Source: Mucilaginibacter oryzae (GTDB taxonomy: Bacteria > Bacteroidota > Bacteroidia > Sphingobacteriales > Sphingobacteriaceae). From it: a stretch of DNA of 64,000 bases. The first letter of the stretch is position 1; each line of letters starts with the position of its first letter. Of this stretch, positions 43,298-52,479 are shown piece after piece. The stretch covers positions 214,928 to 278,927 of the forward strand of contig NZ_QGHA01000003.1 of the NCBI RefSeq assembly GCF_003148845.1. Reading direction: 5' to 3'. The notes beneath the pieces were generated by a model. That model was given only the letters and a program-made list of their open reading frames with translations. It was not told where the DNA came from and searched no databases. The translations under genes were made by a program, and so were the position numbers.

Positions 43298-43374
43298 AGT
43301 TCATGGTTGATAGTTCATGGTTCATAGTTGATTTGGGCAAATACCATGAACCATCAACTATGAACTATGAACCA
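43298..43374. repeat. Direct and inverted GTTCATRGTTGAT repeats
   Basis: Units such as GTTCATGGTTGAT, GTTCATG and GTTCATAGTTGAT follow one another from about 43299 to 43332; the complementary units ATCAACTATGAACTA and CCATGAACC fill 43343-43374. The two halves can form a long imperfect hairpin with a 20-base loop between phoH and purC. Confidence 0.65.
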
Positions 43375-43381
43375 ATTATAA

Positions 43382-44347
43382 TTACTGTATATCCCCGTAA
43401 GCTTCTAATATCCGCTTAACCAGTTTGTGCCTTACCACGTCTTCGCCGCTCAGGTATACTATTTCAATGCCCTTGATATCGGTTAAAATACGTAAAGCGG
43501 TATGCAGCCCCGATTGCTGTTTTTTAGGGAGGTCAATCTGTGTTACATCGCCGGTTACGATGAATTTGGCTGATGGCCCCATACGGGTCAGGAACATTTT
43601 CAGCTGCATATCGGTGGCGTTTTGGGCCTCATCCAAAATAACAAAACAATTATCGAGCGTACGGCCGCGCATAAAGGCCAAAGGGGCTATCTCAATGGTG
43701 CGGTTCTCGAGGTATACCTTCAGCTTTTCGGCCGGGATCATATCATCAAGCGCATCATAAAGAGGCCTCAAATATGGGTCGATCTTTTCCTTAAGGTCGC
43801 CGGGTAAAAAGCCGAGGTTCTCCCCCGCCTCAACCGCCGGGCGGGTAAGGATGATCCGTTTTATTTCTTTGTTTTTAAGTGCCCGTACAGCTAAGGCCAC
43901 CGCGGTATACGTTTTACCGGTACCTGCAGGCCCTATGGCAAACAGGATATCGCTTTTGTTAATGGCATCAACCATACGGCGCTGGTTGGTGGTACGCGCA
44001 CGCACCATTACCCCGTTAGGCCCGAAAACAATTACTTCACCACTCGCAAATTTATCGGCAGTAGCAGCCTCGGCAGGCATTGTATTGATATTGGCTTTAG
44101 AGCCAAGGATACGTTCAAGATCGGTTATATTGAGGTTTTCAAATTTTTCGACATGGTTTACCAGGTTTGTAAACTTTTCCTGGAAAATATTCAATTCATT
44201 ATCATCGCCCAAAACCTTTACCTCACTGCCACGCGCAACTATTTTAAGCTTGGGGTATTGTTTCTTAATGATCTCAAAATGATCATTGTTTGGCCCCCAA
44301 AGTACAGCGGGGTTCACGTTTTCAATAGATAGCTTAAGTTCGTTCAA
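43382..44347 (-). CDS. phoH: PhoH-family ATPase
   Basis: The 321-residue protein has the PhoH domain with Walker A GPAGTGKT (139-146), Walker B CFVILDEAQN (about 220-230), and VTGDVTQIDLP. The N-terminal 110 residues resemble the KH-like region common to PhoH proteins (LKIVARGSEVKVLGDDNEL). PhoH-type proteins are ATPases linked to RNA metabolism and ribosome function, often near ybeY; ybeY is not seen here. It is transcribed toward purC and separated from it by 89 bases of repeats. Confidence 0.92.
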   Translation of the reverse strand: MNELKLSIENVNPAVLWGPNNDHFEIIKKQYPKLKIVARGSEVKVLGDDNELNIFQEKFTNLVNHVEKFENLNITDLERILGSKANINTMPAEAATADKFASGEVIVFGPNGVMVRARTTNQRRMVDAINKSDILFAIGPAGTGKTYTAVALAVRALKNKEIKRIILTRPAVEAGENLGFLPGDLKEKIDPYLRPLYDALDDMIPAEKLKVYLENRTIEIAPLAFMRGRTLDNCFVILDEAQNATDMQLKMFLTRMGPSAKFIVTGDVTQIDLPKKQQSGLHTALRILTDIKGIEIVYLSGEDVVRHKLVKRILEAYGDIQ

Positions 44348-44448
44348 TACTAATTTGATTTTTAGTTACAGATTTTTATGAATTAAAAATTGAATATTTG
44401 TAGCTTCAAATGCTACTACAAGATTAGCAATAAATATTTATAAAATTA

Positions 44449-45225
44449 ATGGCAATTATAACATTAACTACTGATCTGGGCGATAAGGATATTTACCAGG
44501 CTGCTTTGAAAGGCAGTATCTACAAATCATTGCCTACAGTAAATATTGTTGATATTACCAACAACGTTGCGGCCTTTAACGTACAGCAAGCCGCCTTTAT
44601 ACTTAAAAACAGCTTCCATTACTTTCCCGACGATACCGTACACCTTATAGGAATTGATACTGTTTACAGCGATCATACCAAGTACCTCGCTATCCGCTAT
44701 AAAAAACATTATTTTGTGGGCGCTGATAACGGTATTTTTTCATTGATGTTTGACAGCCCGCCCGAAGAGATTGTTGAGATCAATATTATGCAGGACCTTA
44801 AATTTCTGCATTTTCCTCTGGCAGATATTTTTGTTAAAGCGGCATGCCATTTGGCGCGGGGAGGTAAACTTAACGAAATAGGCTTACCGGTAGAAGAGAT
44901 TGAAAACAAAATGAACCTGCAGCCGGTTATCGAAAAAAACCAGATAAAAGGTGTGGTGATTTATATCGATTCGTTCCAGAATGTGATCACCAACATTACT
45001 AAAGAGTTTTTTAACCGCGTACAGCAGGGCCGCCGGTTTGTGTTGAATTTTAAACGGAACGAAACCATTACCGATTTAAGCTGGCATTACAACGAGGTGC
45101 CCGTTGGCGAAAAACTATGCCTGTTTGGCATTAGCGACCACCTGGAAATTGCCATTAACAAAGGCAACGCCAGCGGCTTACTGGGCCTGAACCTAAACGA
45201 TAAAGTGATCATCGAATTTCAATAA
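44449..45225 (+). CDS. SAM hydroxide adenosyltransferase (DUF62)
   Basis: A 258-residue DUF62 protein with TLTTDLGDKD at the start, A-D-N-G-I-F-S after residue 90, and a C-terminal barrel-like part. The family includes fluorinase and chlorinase, but members with this arrangement hydrolyse S-adenosylmethionine to adenosine and methionine. The Asp near the start (Asp10) and the Asn/Gly block are consistent. The gene leads a likely operon with a small secreted coiled-coil protein (16 bases downstream) and an ABC exporter. Confidence 0.88.
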   Translation: MAIITLTTDLGDKDIYQAALKGSIYKSLPTVNIVDITNNVAAFNVQQAAFILKNSFHYFPDDTVHLIGIDTVYSDHTKYLAIRYKKHYFVGADNGIFSLMFDSPPEEIVEINIMQDLKFLHFPLADIFVKAACHLARGGKLNEIGLPVEEIENKMNLQPVIEKNQIKGVVIYIDSFQNVITNITKEFFNRVQQGRRFVLNFKRNETITDLSWHYNEVPVGEKLCLFGISDHLEIAINKGNASGLLGLNLNDKVIIEFQ

Positions 45226-45241
45226 CCCTTTTAATTGATCC

Positions 45242-45766
45242 ATGAAAAAACTTGCACTGTTTATTTTTTTTGCAATCGCTTCCTTAACAGCATTTGGCCA
45301 GAGCCCCGTCAATTCCGATTCGGTGGCGTATCAGTTGCAACGACAAAAAATAAACAGGATGCTGGCGGCGCGCAAACAAAAGTTTGGGCAATATCAACAA
45401 AGCCTGAGCCAGCATACCGGCATTTTCGGCTTTCAAACCAAAGATGATATCCGCCGATCAGCGGGTATTTTGATGGAGATCTCCAAAACAGACGACGCCA
45501 TTTTCCGGGAGTTGAAAATACTGCTGGAATACCGCGATTTTCAGCAGAAACAGATCCAGAACCACAGCCATGAGGCTGAAACCGCGAATGACGCTTACTT
45601 GAAGGTAGTAACGCATTTACAGCAGCAAAATACCCATCTTAAGCAACAGGTAAAAGAAGCCGGAGAGCATTTTGCCGCAAGGCAAAATATATACCTCGCG
45701 GTAATAGTTTTCATGGGTGCGTCAATTTTATTACTCCTGCTGCGTAAAAACCGGGTTAAAGCTTAA
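45242..45766 (+). CDS. Secreted coiled-coil protein with C-terminal membrane helix
   Basis: The 174-residue product has a signal peptide (1-19, ending AFGQ), a long Q/H/K-rich helical part with coiled-coil features (about 28-145), and a membrane helix (about 150-167) followed by a basic tail KNRVKA. It would be anchored in the inner membrane with the coiled coil outside. I do not recognise the family. Its position between a SAM hydrolase and an ABC exporter in one operon gives no specific role. Confidence 0.75.
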   Translation: MKKLALFIFFAIASLTAFGQSPVNSDSVAYQLQRQKINRMLAARKQKFGQYQQSLSQHTGIFGFQTKDDIRRSAGILMEISKTDDAIFRELKILLEYRDFQQKQIQNHSHEAETANDAYLKVVTHLQQQNTHLKQQVKEAGEHFAARQNIYLAVIVFMGASILLLLLRKNRVKA

Positions 45767-45794
45767 ATTTGCGCCTTTAACTGATAACGCATAC

Positions 45795-47627
45795 ATGGCC
45801 AGAGGACGATTGAATAGTGGCGCTAAAACCGAAGCAGAACTACCTAAAGCAAAAATAAACCGCAGCAGCTTACGCAATGTTGCCAAACTGCTTACTTATC
45901 TTAAACCTTACAGGGTTAAGTTTATAGCCGGATTGGTTTTCCTGTTTTTATCGAGTTTGGTGGGTTTAGCCTTCCCGGCTATCCTGGGTGCCTTGATTGA
46001 CGCGGCGCAGGGAATTTATAAATACAAATACCTTCCGCATGGCTTAAATGCCATCGCCATCATGGGCTTCATTATATTATTCGCGCAGGCCTTTGTGTCA
46101 TTTTTCAGGGTAGTATGGTTTGTTCAGGTAGCCGAAAAATCATTGGCCGATATCCGTCGCGATACGTATTTCAAGCTCATTACCCTGCCCATGAACTTTT
46201 TTGCCAACCGCAGGGTGGGCGAACTGAATAGCCGCATATCCGCCGATCTTTCACAAATCCAGGACACGCTGACCACCACCTTTGCCGAAATGATCCGCCA
46301 ATTGGTGATCATGGTAGGCAGCACCACCCTATTGGCAATCGTTTCAATCAAATTAACGCTGGCACTGTTAGCGATCCTGCCTTTCCTGGTTGCCTTCGCG
46401 GTATTCTTTGGGCGCTATATCCGTAAGCTTTCGCGCGAGGCACAGGATAAATTAGCTGAATCAAATACCATAGTTGAAGAAACACTGCAAGGCATTGCCA
46501 ACGTGAAAGCTTTTGTAAACGAAGCGTATGAGGCAAACCGATACGATGTGCTATTACGAAAAGTGGTAAATATAGCGGTTAAGGGTGCAAAGTTCAGGGG
46601 AACCTTCGCGTCATTCATCGTGTTCTGCCTTTTCGGAACATTTGTAGGCGTTATCTGGTATGGATCTGTACTGGTTGCCAATCATGAAATTTATGTGGGC
46701 GACCTTACCACATTTATCATGTACTCGATATTTGTGGGCGCGGCCATGGGCAGCTTTCCTGATTTGTACGCCAACCTGCAAAAAGCCGTTGGCGCCAGCG
46801 AACGCGTATTGGAAATATTGGCGGAGCAAGGCGAAGATATTTCGATGACAGATAGCAACAACGCCATCAAACAAGCCATTAAAGGCGACCTCGAATTTAA
46901 CGATGTGGTATTCGCCTACCCTTCCCGCCCGGAGATCACCGTTTTAAAAGGTATTTCGTTTAATGCCGATGCAGGGCAACGCGTAGCTATTGTGGGGCCA
47001 AGCGGCTCGGGTAAATCAACCATGGCATCGTTGATATTGCAGTTTTATCACCCTCAAAATGGTAGTATTTTGTTTGATGGCAAAGCTGCCGACAGCTATT
47101 CATTAACCGATATCCGCAACCAGGTAGCCATCGTTCCGCAGGACGTATTGTTGTTTGGCGGTACCATTTTAGAAAATATCGCCTATGGGCGGCTAAATGC
47201 CTCGAAAGAAGATATTATGCAGGCAGCTAAACGCGCCAACGCGCACCAGTTTATCTCATCTTTTCCCGAGGGCTACGAAACCGTTGTGGGCGAGCGTGGC
47301 GTAAAATTATCCGGCGGTCAGCGCCAGCGGATAGCCATAGCCAGGGCATTGCTTAAAAATCCTTCTATACTGATACTTGACGAGGCAACCTCATCGTTAG
47401 ATTCTGAATCGGAACGCCTGGTGCAGGAAGCTTTGGAAGAGCTGATGAAAGACCGCACATCCATCATCATCGCCCACCGCCTGTCAACCATCCGCGAAGC
47501 TGATAAAATTGTTGTGCTTGAGAAGGGTAACATTGTTGAAAGCGGCAGTCACCACGAACTTATTAATAATGAGCAGGGATTATACCGCTATTTGAGCCAG
47601 CTGCAATTTGAGACTAACCAGGCTTAG
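45795..47627 (+). CDS. ABC exporter, MsbA-like fused permease/ATPase
   Basis: The 610-residue half-transporter has six membrane segments (about 45-330) and an ATPase domain with Walker A GPSGSGKST (about 400-408), signature LSGGQRQR, Walker B ILILDEAT, and the switch His in IIIAHRLST. The fused order and length fit homodimeric exporters such as MsbA (lipid A flippase) and multidrug exporters. Which substrate is moved is not shown by the sequence. ATG 45795 is chosen; the frame runs upstream to 45717 inside the preceding gene, which ends at 45766, so 28 bases separate them. Confidence 0.9.
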   Translation: MARGRLNSGAKTEAELPKAKINRSSLRNVAKLLTYLKPYRVKFIAGLVFLFLSSLVGLAFPAILGALIDAAQGIYKYKYLPHGLNAIAIMGFIILFAQAFVSFFRVVWFVQVAEKSLADIRRDTYFKLITLPMNFFANRRVGELNSRISADLSQIQDTLTTTFAEMIRQLVIMVGSTTLLAIVSIKLTLALLAILPFLVAFAVFFGRYIRKLSREAQDKLAESNTIVEETLQGIANVKAFVNEAYEANRYDVLLRKVVNIAVKGAKFRGTFASFIVFCLFGTFVGVIWYGSVLVANHEIYVGDLTTFIMYSIFVGAAMGSFPDLYANLQKAVGASERVLEILAEQGEDISMTDSNNAIKQAIKGDLEFNDVVFAYPSRPEITVLKGISFNADAGQRVAIVGPSGSGKSTMASLILQFYHPQNGSILFDGKAADSYSLTDIRNQVAIVPQDVLLFGGTILENIAYGRLNASKEDIMQAAKRANAHQFISSFPEGYETVVGERGVKLSGGQRQRIAIARALLKNPSILILDEATSSLDSESERLVQEALEELMKDRTSIIIAHRLSTIREADKIVVLEKGNIVESGSHHELINNEQGLYRYLSQLQFETNQA

Positions 47628-47788
47628 ATCCCGCTAAATTTTTATTCGCTTAAAATCCCAACCTAAAGCCCGGGAATACGTTTACAGCTAATAAAATCAG
47701 ATTAAACTATTATATTCACAGGTAAAGATATTACCTACAAACGTAATAAATATTGCAGCGTGGAGAACAACACGTATTGTACATCAAA

Positions 47789-49195
47789 ATGAAATTAACC
47801 ATACACGGGGCGGCCCGTCAGGTAACCGGGAGCATGCATTTGCTTGAGGTTGGCCAATATAAAATATTAGTAGACTGCGGGCTGGATTACGAAAAAGACC
47901 GCAGTATATTATCAAACGAAAACTTTCCCTTTAATCCCGAAGATATTGATGTGGTTGTTCTTACGCATGCCCATATCGACCACTCGGGCAACCTCCCTAC
48001 CCTAATCCGTTTAGGTTTTGAGGGGCAGATACTTTGTACCCCTCCTACCGCCGATCTGACAGAATTGTTGCTGCTCGATTCGGTAAATATATTTATGCGT
48101 AAAGCCGCGGCTAATAATGGCGGAGGCAAACACAGGCGTGGTAAAGGCCGGTTTAACACCCACGCTCAACCGCTGTACATGCAAAAACACGTAATGGATA
48201 CTGTGGAGCGTTTTGTAACCATCGGCTTTAACAAGCCCTTCCGCATTACCGGCGATATCGAGCTTACTTTTGTGCCGGTTGGTCACCTGTTAGGTGCAGC
48301 TGCAGCGGTGTTTAAGGTAAATGACAAGGGGGAGGAAAAATCGATAGCGTTTACGGGAGATATCGGCAGAAAGAATTACCCTGTGTTAAATGATCCGCAG
48401 CCGCTGCCTCAGGTTGATTTCCTGGTTTCAGAATCAACCTACGGAGGGCGTTATCATTCTAAAGATAAAAACGTTGAGGACACGCTGATTGAGATCATCG
48501 AAAAAGCTTGTATCAGAGAGCAGGGCCGTTTAATTATCCCGGCTTTCAGTATCGGCCGCACACAATCATTAGTTTATACGCTAAACAAAATCTTCAGTAC
48601 CGGAAAACTGCCGCCGGTTAAAGTTTTCGTTGATAGTCCGATGGCAACGCAAGCTACCGAGGTATTCCGCAAATTCCACAACCATGTGAACCAGGAGGCC
48701 CAGGATTTTTATCAAAAGCGTGGCGATGAATTTGAGTTTGATAATCTCACTTATGTGGAAACGCTGAAGGATAGCCGCCAGATCTCCAATTACTGGGAAC
48801 CTTGTATCATCATATCTTCGGCGGGCATGCTGGAGGGAGGCCGCATTCAGGACCACCTGTTCTATAACATCCAGAATTACTACGCTACCATACTTTTTAT
48901 AGGTTATTGCGCCAAGGGCACCTTAGGGCACCGCTTACTAAGAGGTGATGCTATCGTTCACATTAAAGACCGCGACCTGGCTGTTTATGCAACCATCAAA
49001 CAAACCGATGTACTAAGCGCGCACGGCGACCATAACGATTTGATGGATAACATTAAAACGATTGGCCCTGATAAGCTAAAACATGTATTCCTGGTGCATG
49101 GTGAGAGCGAAAGTATGCAACTTTTAGCCAATGATCTGGAAAAAGAAGGTTATGGCGTTACTATGCCTGAGAAGGGCGTGAGTTATATTATATAA
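47789..49195 (+). CDS. Metallo-beta-lactamase/beta-CASP RNA-processing protein
   Basis: The 468-residue protein has the zinc motif LTHAHIDHSGNLP (His60, His62, Asp64, His65), the VGHLLGA block with a third histidine, and a beta-CASP domain that ends in S-A-H-G-D-H-N-D and HGE near the C-terminus. This is the CPSF73-like/YSH1 branch of beta-CASP nucleases, cutting RNA endo- or exonucleolytically. The Lys/Arg-rich GGGKHRRGKGR insert around 108-121 could contact RNA. A start at 47753 would add 12 residues; ATG 47789 with MKLTIHGA is typical. Confidence 0.9.
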   Translation: MKLTIHGAARQVTGSMHLLEVGQYKILVDCGLDYEKDRSILSNENFPFNPEDIDVVVLTHAHIDHSGNLPTLIRLGFEGQILCTPPTADLTELLLLDSVNIFMRKAAANNGGGKHRRGKGRFNTHAQPLYMQKHVMDTVERFVTIGFNKPFRITGDIELTFVPVGHLLGAAAAVFKVNDKGEEKSIAFTGDIGRKNYPVLNDPQPLPQVDFLVSESTYGGRYHSKDKNVEDTLIEIIEKACIREQGRLIIPAFSIGRTQSLVYTLNKIFSTGKLPPVKVFVDSPMATQATEVFRKFHNHVNQEAQDFYQKRGDEFEFDNLTYVETLKDSRQISNYWEPCIIISSAGMLEGGRIQDHLFYNIQNYYATILFIGYCAKGTLGHRLLRGDAIVHIKDRDLAVYATIKQTDVLSAHGDHNDLMDNIKTIGPDKLKHVFLVHGESESMQLLANDLEKEGYGVTMPEKGVSYII

Positions 49196-49206
49196 ATATC
49201 TGATAT

Positions 49207-49338
49207 CTGCCGCGGGTTTAGCGCAGCGCAACCGGTGGTACACCATTACTTAAGTTTTCAACTTAAGTCCCGACCTATTTGAGCTGAAGGCTCAAACTAT
49301 TTTACACCACGGGTTACGCTGCGCTAAACCCGCGGCAG
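49207..49338. repeat. 132-bp cloverleaf-like palindromic element
   Basis: The outer arms 49207-49228 and 49317-49338 are an exact 22-bp inverted repeat (starting CTGCCGCGGGTTTAGCG). After small mismatches the stem continues through AACC/GGTT and GTGGT/ACCAC. Inside are two further hairpins: ACTTAAGTT/AACTTAAGT (49248-49268, 3-base loop) and TTTGAGC/GCTCAAA (49278-49296, 5-base loop). The folded form has one long stem and two inner arms. A half copy is at 18914-18958. Confidence 0.8.
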
Positions 49339-49346
49339 TAGGTTGT

Positions 49347-49397
49347 TATAAAACACAAATGGATGTATCGTGCAGATACATCCATTTGTGTTTTATA
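49347..49397. terminator. Bidirectional terminator with 23-bp stem
   Basis: 49347-49369 and 49375-49397 are exact complements (TATAAAACACAAATGG at the outer end) around a 5-base GTGCA loop. T-rich ends on both strands suit ending the beta-CASP gene (plus) and serA (minus). Confidence 0.85.
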
Positions 49398-49418
49398 CTA
49401 TTTGAATTGACCGCTTTA

Positions 49419-50372
49419 TTAAGCGTTTTTAAAATGCTCAATAATCAAGCTTGCAAGTTCAACACCAATACGCTCCTGTGCCTCGTTGGTAGCGGCACCG
49501 ATGTGCGGGGTTAACGAAATTTTAGGATGAGTTAAGATCTCGGCACGTGGGGTTGGTTCGTTATCAAACACGTCAAGTGCAGCGAATGAAACCTGGCCGC
49601 TGTTCAGGGCGTCAACCAGGGCCAGTTCGTCTATCAAACCACCGCGGGAGATATTTACCAGACCAACGCCTTTTTTAGTTTTAGCCAGTTCTTCAGCGCC
49701 TAAAAGGGCTTTGTCAATAAATGGCGTATGCAGGGTAATGAAATCAGCAGAAGTAATGATTTCATCAAGTGTAGCTTTTTTAACAGCTACTTTAACGGTT
49801 GTACCGCCACCCAAAACAAGATCCAGTTCCGGGTTAAAATCAAAAAGATCATAAGCCAAAACATCCATACCAACACCGATAGCTATTTTCGCTACTTCCC
49901 TGCCAATACGACCAAAACCCACAATACCTAAAGTTTTACCGCGAAGCTCAACACCTTTGGCATAAGCTTTCTTTAAACCGTTAAAGTTGGTAGCGCCTTC
50001 AAGCGGCATTTTGCGGTTGCTGTCGGGCAAGAAGCGTACGGCGCCAAATAAACTGGCAAACACCAATTCGGCTACTGATAATGAAGAAGATGCCGGGGTG
50101 TTGTACACGCCGATGCCTTTTTCCTTGGCATATTCAACATCAATATTATCAACACCTACACCACCGCGACCAATCAGTTTCAGGTTAGGCGTAGCGTCGA
50201 TCAATGCTTTACGTACTTTAGTAGCGCTGCGTACCGTAATGGCATCATAATTTTTTAACTTTTCAGGAAGCTCTTCCTGTGGGATATTGTTGGTATCAAC
50301 AAAAAAACCGGCGTCTTCCAGCATTTTTTTGCCTATCGGGTCGATACCATCATTAGCTAATATTTTAATCAT
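49419..50372 (-). CDS. serA: D-3-phosphoglycerate dehydrogenase
   Basis: A 317-residue member of the D-isomer 2-hydroxyacid dehydrogenases. It has [11 protein letters not shown], the NAD-binding G-F-G-R-I-G (about 153-158), [11 protein letters not shown], and [11 protein letters not shown] with the catalytic His. It is the short type without an ACT domain, so serine feedback through ACT is not expected. It makes 3-phosphohydroxypyruvate in serine synthesis. serC is directly upstream on the same strand, supporting the substrate assignment over other hydroxyacids. Confidence 0.93.
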   Translation of the reverse strand: MIKILANDGIDPIGKKMLEDAGFFVDTNNIPQEELPEKLKNYDAITVRSATKVRKALIDATPNLKLIGRGGVGVDNIDVEYAKEKGIGVYNTPASSSLSVAELVFASLFGAVRFLPDSNRKMPLEGATNFNGLKKAYAKGVELRGKTLGIVGFGRIGREVAKIAIGVGMDVLAYDLFDFNPELDLVLGGGTTVKVAVKKATLDEIITSADFITLHTPFIDKALLGAEELAKTKKGVGLVNISRGGLIDELALVDALNSGQVSFAALDVFDNEPTPRAEILTHPKISLTPHIGAATNEAQERIGVELASLIIEHFKNA

Positions 50373-50387
50373 GTCTTAATTTTTGCC

Positions 50388-50473
50388 CCCCGGCCCCCTA
50401 AAGGGGGAGTAAATAACCCTTTGAAGGCCGGAGGTAATTATAAACTATAGTTCCCCTTCAGGGGGTTAGGGGG
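50388..50473. repeat. C/G-run hairpins between serC and serA
   Basis: CCCCC-TAAA-GGGGG (50394-50407) and CCCC-TTCA-GGGG (50453-50464) are small hairpins; the two halves (CCCTAAAGGGGGAG and TTCCCCTTCAGGGGG) also mirror each other. Such C/G-run elements are common between Bacteroidota genes. Here they occupy most of the 101-base gap inside an operon and could modulate serA expression. Confidence 0.6.
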
Positions 50474-51541
50474 TTATTTATTCTTTTCAGCAAATTCCTG
50501 CATTACATCAATCAATACGTAGATGCTGCTTATTGGCAAGGCGTTGTAAATAGAAGCACGGAAACCACCTACGCTCCTGTGGCCCTTTATACCAACAATG
50601 CCGCGTTCTTCGGCCAGTTTCAGGAATGGTTTTTCCAGCTCCGGGTTTTCCATTACGAAACATACGTTCATTTTTGAGCGGTCTTCAACGGCGGCTACTG
50701 CCCTGAACAGCGGGTTGCGGTCAATTTCCTCGTATAATACGCGGGCTTTGGTTGTATTTTCCTGCTCAATAGCAGCAACGCCACCTTTGGCTTTTAACCA
50801 CTTAAGGGTAAGCATTGATACATAGATGGCAAACACCGGCGGTGTGTTGTACATGGAACCACCTTCAATTTGCGTTTGGTAGTTAAACATAGCAGGGATG
50901 TTTCTGCCGGTTTTACCCAACAGCTCATCTTTTACAATAACCAGGGTAACACCTGCAGGACCCATATTTTTCTGGGCACCGGCGTAAATTAAACCAAAAT
51001 CGGCAACGTTAACTACGCGGCTAAAAATATCTGACGACATATCGCAAACCACCGGGATAGGTGATTTAAAAAACTCCTGTAACTGTGTACCGTAGATGGT
51101 ATTGTTTGAGGTGATATGGATATATGCCGCATCGGCCGGAATTTCGAAATCTTTAGGGATGTAGGTAAAGTTAGCCTCTTTTGATGAAGCCACTACTTGT
51201 ACCTGGCCAAAGTATTTAGCCTCTTTTAAAGCTTTATTAGCCCAAACGCCGGTTTCAACGTAAGCTGCTTTACCGCCTTCGGGCAACAAGTTGTAAGGAG
51301 CTAATGCAAACTGGGTGCTAGCGCCACCTTGCAGAAACAACACCGAATAACCTTCAGGAACGCTGAATAATTCTTTTACCAGTGCCACAGCTTCGTCTAA
51401 AACAGCTTCAAACTCTTTTGATCGGTGTGAAATTTCGAGCAAAGAAAGTCCGGTACCATTAAAATCAATAACTGCCTGTGAAGCTTGCTTTAAAACTTCG
51501 TGTGGTAAAATGCCTGGTCCGGCACCAAAATTATGTTTCAT
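50474..51541 (-). CDS. serC: Phosphoserine aminotransferase
   Basis: A 355-residue class V PLP-dependent aminotransferase: [13 protein letters not shown] start, [20 protein letters not shown], and the PLP lysine in [12 protein letters not shown] (about 193-204). It forms phosphoserine from 3-phosphohydroxypyruvate and glutamate. serA follows, so the first two steps of serine synthesis are encoded together. Confidence 0.94.
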   Translation of the reverse strand: MKHNFGAGPGILPHEVLKQASQAVIDFNGTGLSLLEISHRSKEFEAVLDEAVALVKELFSVPEGYSVLFLQGGASTQFALAPYNLLPEGGKAAYVETGVWANKALKEAKYFGQVQVVASSKEANFTYIPKDFEIPADAAYIHITSNNTIYGTQLQEFFKSPIPVVCDMSSDIFSRVVNVADFGLIYAGAQKNMGPAGVTLVIVKDELLGKTGRNIPAMFNYQTQIEGGSMYNTPPVFAIYVSMLTLKWLKAKGGVAAIEQENTTKARVLYEEIDRNPLFRAVAAVEDRSKMNVCFVMENPELEKPFLKLAEERGIVGIKGHRSVGGFRASIYNALPISSIYVLIDVMQEFAEKNK

Positions 51542-51743
51542 ATAATTAAAGAATTGTAGGTTCGTAATAAACTATTAGAAAGTTTATATTTTGTTGGGCC
51601 GAAGTTAATTAATTTGACAAAATATATAGAGATTATTTACATTTTTTGAAAAAATATACAATTAATCAACAAACGGCCTTTTGATTGCAAATAATTAAAT
51701 TAACCCTACAGGGCTGGTAGTAATTATTACAATTGTAATAACT

Positions 51744-52394
51744 TTACGCGTGTTTGAGTTGTGAAATGGCTGCCGGCTGGCTCGCCGACGAGAACACCGA
51801 AGTGCCTGCAACCAAAACATCCGCACCGGCTTCTACCAGTTTAGCAACGTTGTTAGCATCTACCCCACCGTCAATTTCAATCAGCAAACCTGGATTTTTC
51901 TCATTACTTAGTGTTCTCAGCTCTTTGATCTTTTTATAAGTGTTTTCGATAAAGTGCTGCCCGCCAAAACCGGGATTAACAGACATGATCAAAACCATAT
52001 CCAACTCGGCCAAAATATCTTCCAGTAAAAAAACAGGCGTTGCCGGGTTAATGGCTACGGCCGCCTTGCAGCCTAATTGTTTAATTACCTGTATGGTGCG
52101 GTGCAAATGCGGGCAGGCCTCGTAATGTACGGTAATGCTATCTGCACCGGCATCTTTAAAAGCTTTGAGGTAACGGTCGGGATCAACAATCATCAGGTGA
52201 ACATCCAGCGGCTTAGTGGCATGCTTTTTAACAGCACTCACTACCGGGAACCCGAACGAGATATTGGGTACAAACATACCATCCATAATATCAACATGGA
52301 TCCAATCGGCCTCGCTGTTATTGATCATTTCAATATCGCGCTGCAGGTTGGCAAAATCGGCTGCTAAGATAGATGGTGCTATGAGGTGATTCAT
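51744..52394 (-). CDS. rpe: Ribulose-phosphate 3-epimerase
   Basis: A 216-residue TIM-barrel enzyme with IAPSILAADFANL at the start, HVDIMDGMFVPNISFG, DVHLMI, MSVNPGFGGQ, and EIDGGV, all diagnostic of Rpe. It interconverts ribulose 5-phosphate and xylulose 5-phosphate in the pentose phosphate pathway. A TTG two codons upstream could also start; ATG at 52394 is preferred. A TATATTTG box ends only three bases upstream, suggesting a leaderless transcript. Confidence 0.95.
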   Translation of the reverse strand: MNHLIAPSILAADFANLQRDIEMINNSEADWIHVDIMDGMFVPNISFGFPVVSAVKKHATKPLDVHLMIVDPDRYLKAFKDAGADSITVHYEACPHLHRTIQVIKQLGCKAAVAINPATPVFLLEDILAELDMVLIMSVNPGFGGQHFIENTYKKIKELRTLSNEKNPGLLIEIDGGVDANNVAKLVEAGADVLVAGTSVFSSASQPAAISQLKHA

Positions 52395-52397
52395 ATG

Positions 52398-52405
52398 CAA
52401 ATATA
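52398..52405 (-). promoter_or_regulatory. -7 element TATATTTG next to the rpe start
   Basis: The minus strand reads TATATTTG-CAT-ATG, so the Bacteroidota -7 box ends three bases before the rpe initiation codon. Transcription should start within or next to the ATG. No TTG at the -33 distance was seen. Confidence 0.5.
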
Positions 52406-52479
52406 TAAAAGCAGGTAATCTATGGGTTTGATCGGCTAATTATTTTTATGGGAGAATTGTAAAAAAGAAACGATAACCG

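Noticed and set aside
44449..45225. Fluorinase or chlorinase
   Set aside because: DUF62 membership alone; neighbours give no halometabolite pathway, and SAM hydrolase is the common activity.
45717..45794. N-terminal extension of the ABC exporter
   Set aside because: Overlaps the preceding gene and adds 26 residues with no family match; ATG 45795 is better.
49207..49338. tRNA-like RNA gene
   Set aside because: Cloverleaf-like folding, but the 22-bp stem, loop sizes and lack of T-arm GTTCRA and CCA exclude tRNA.
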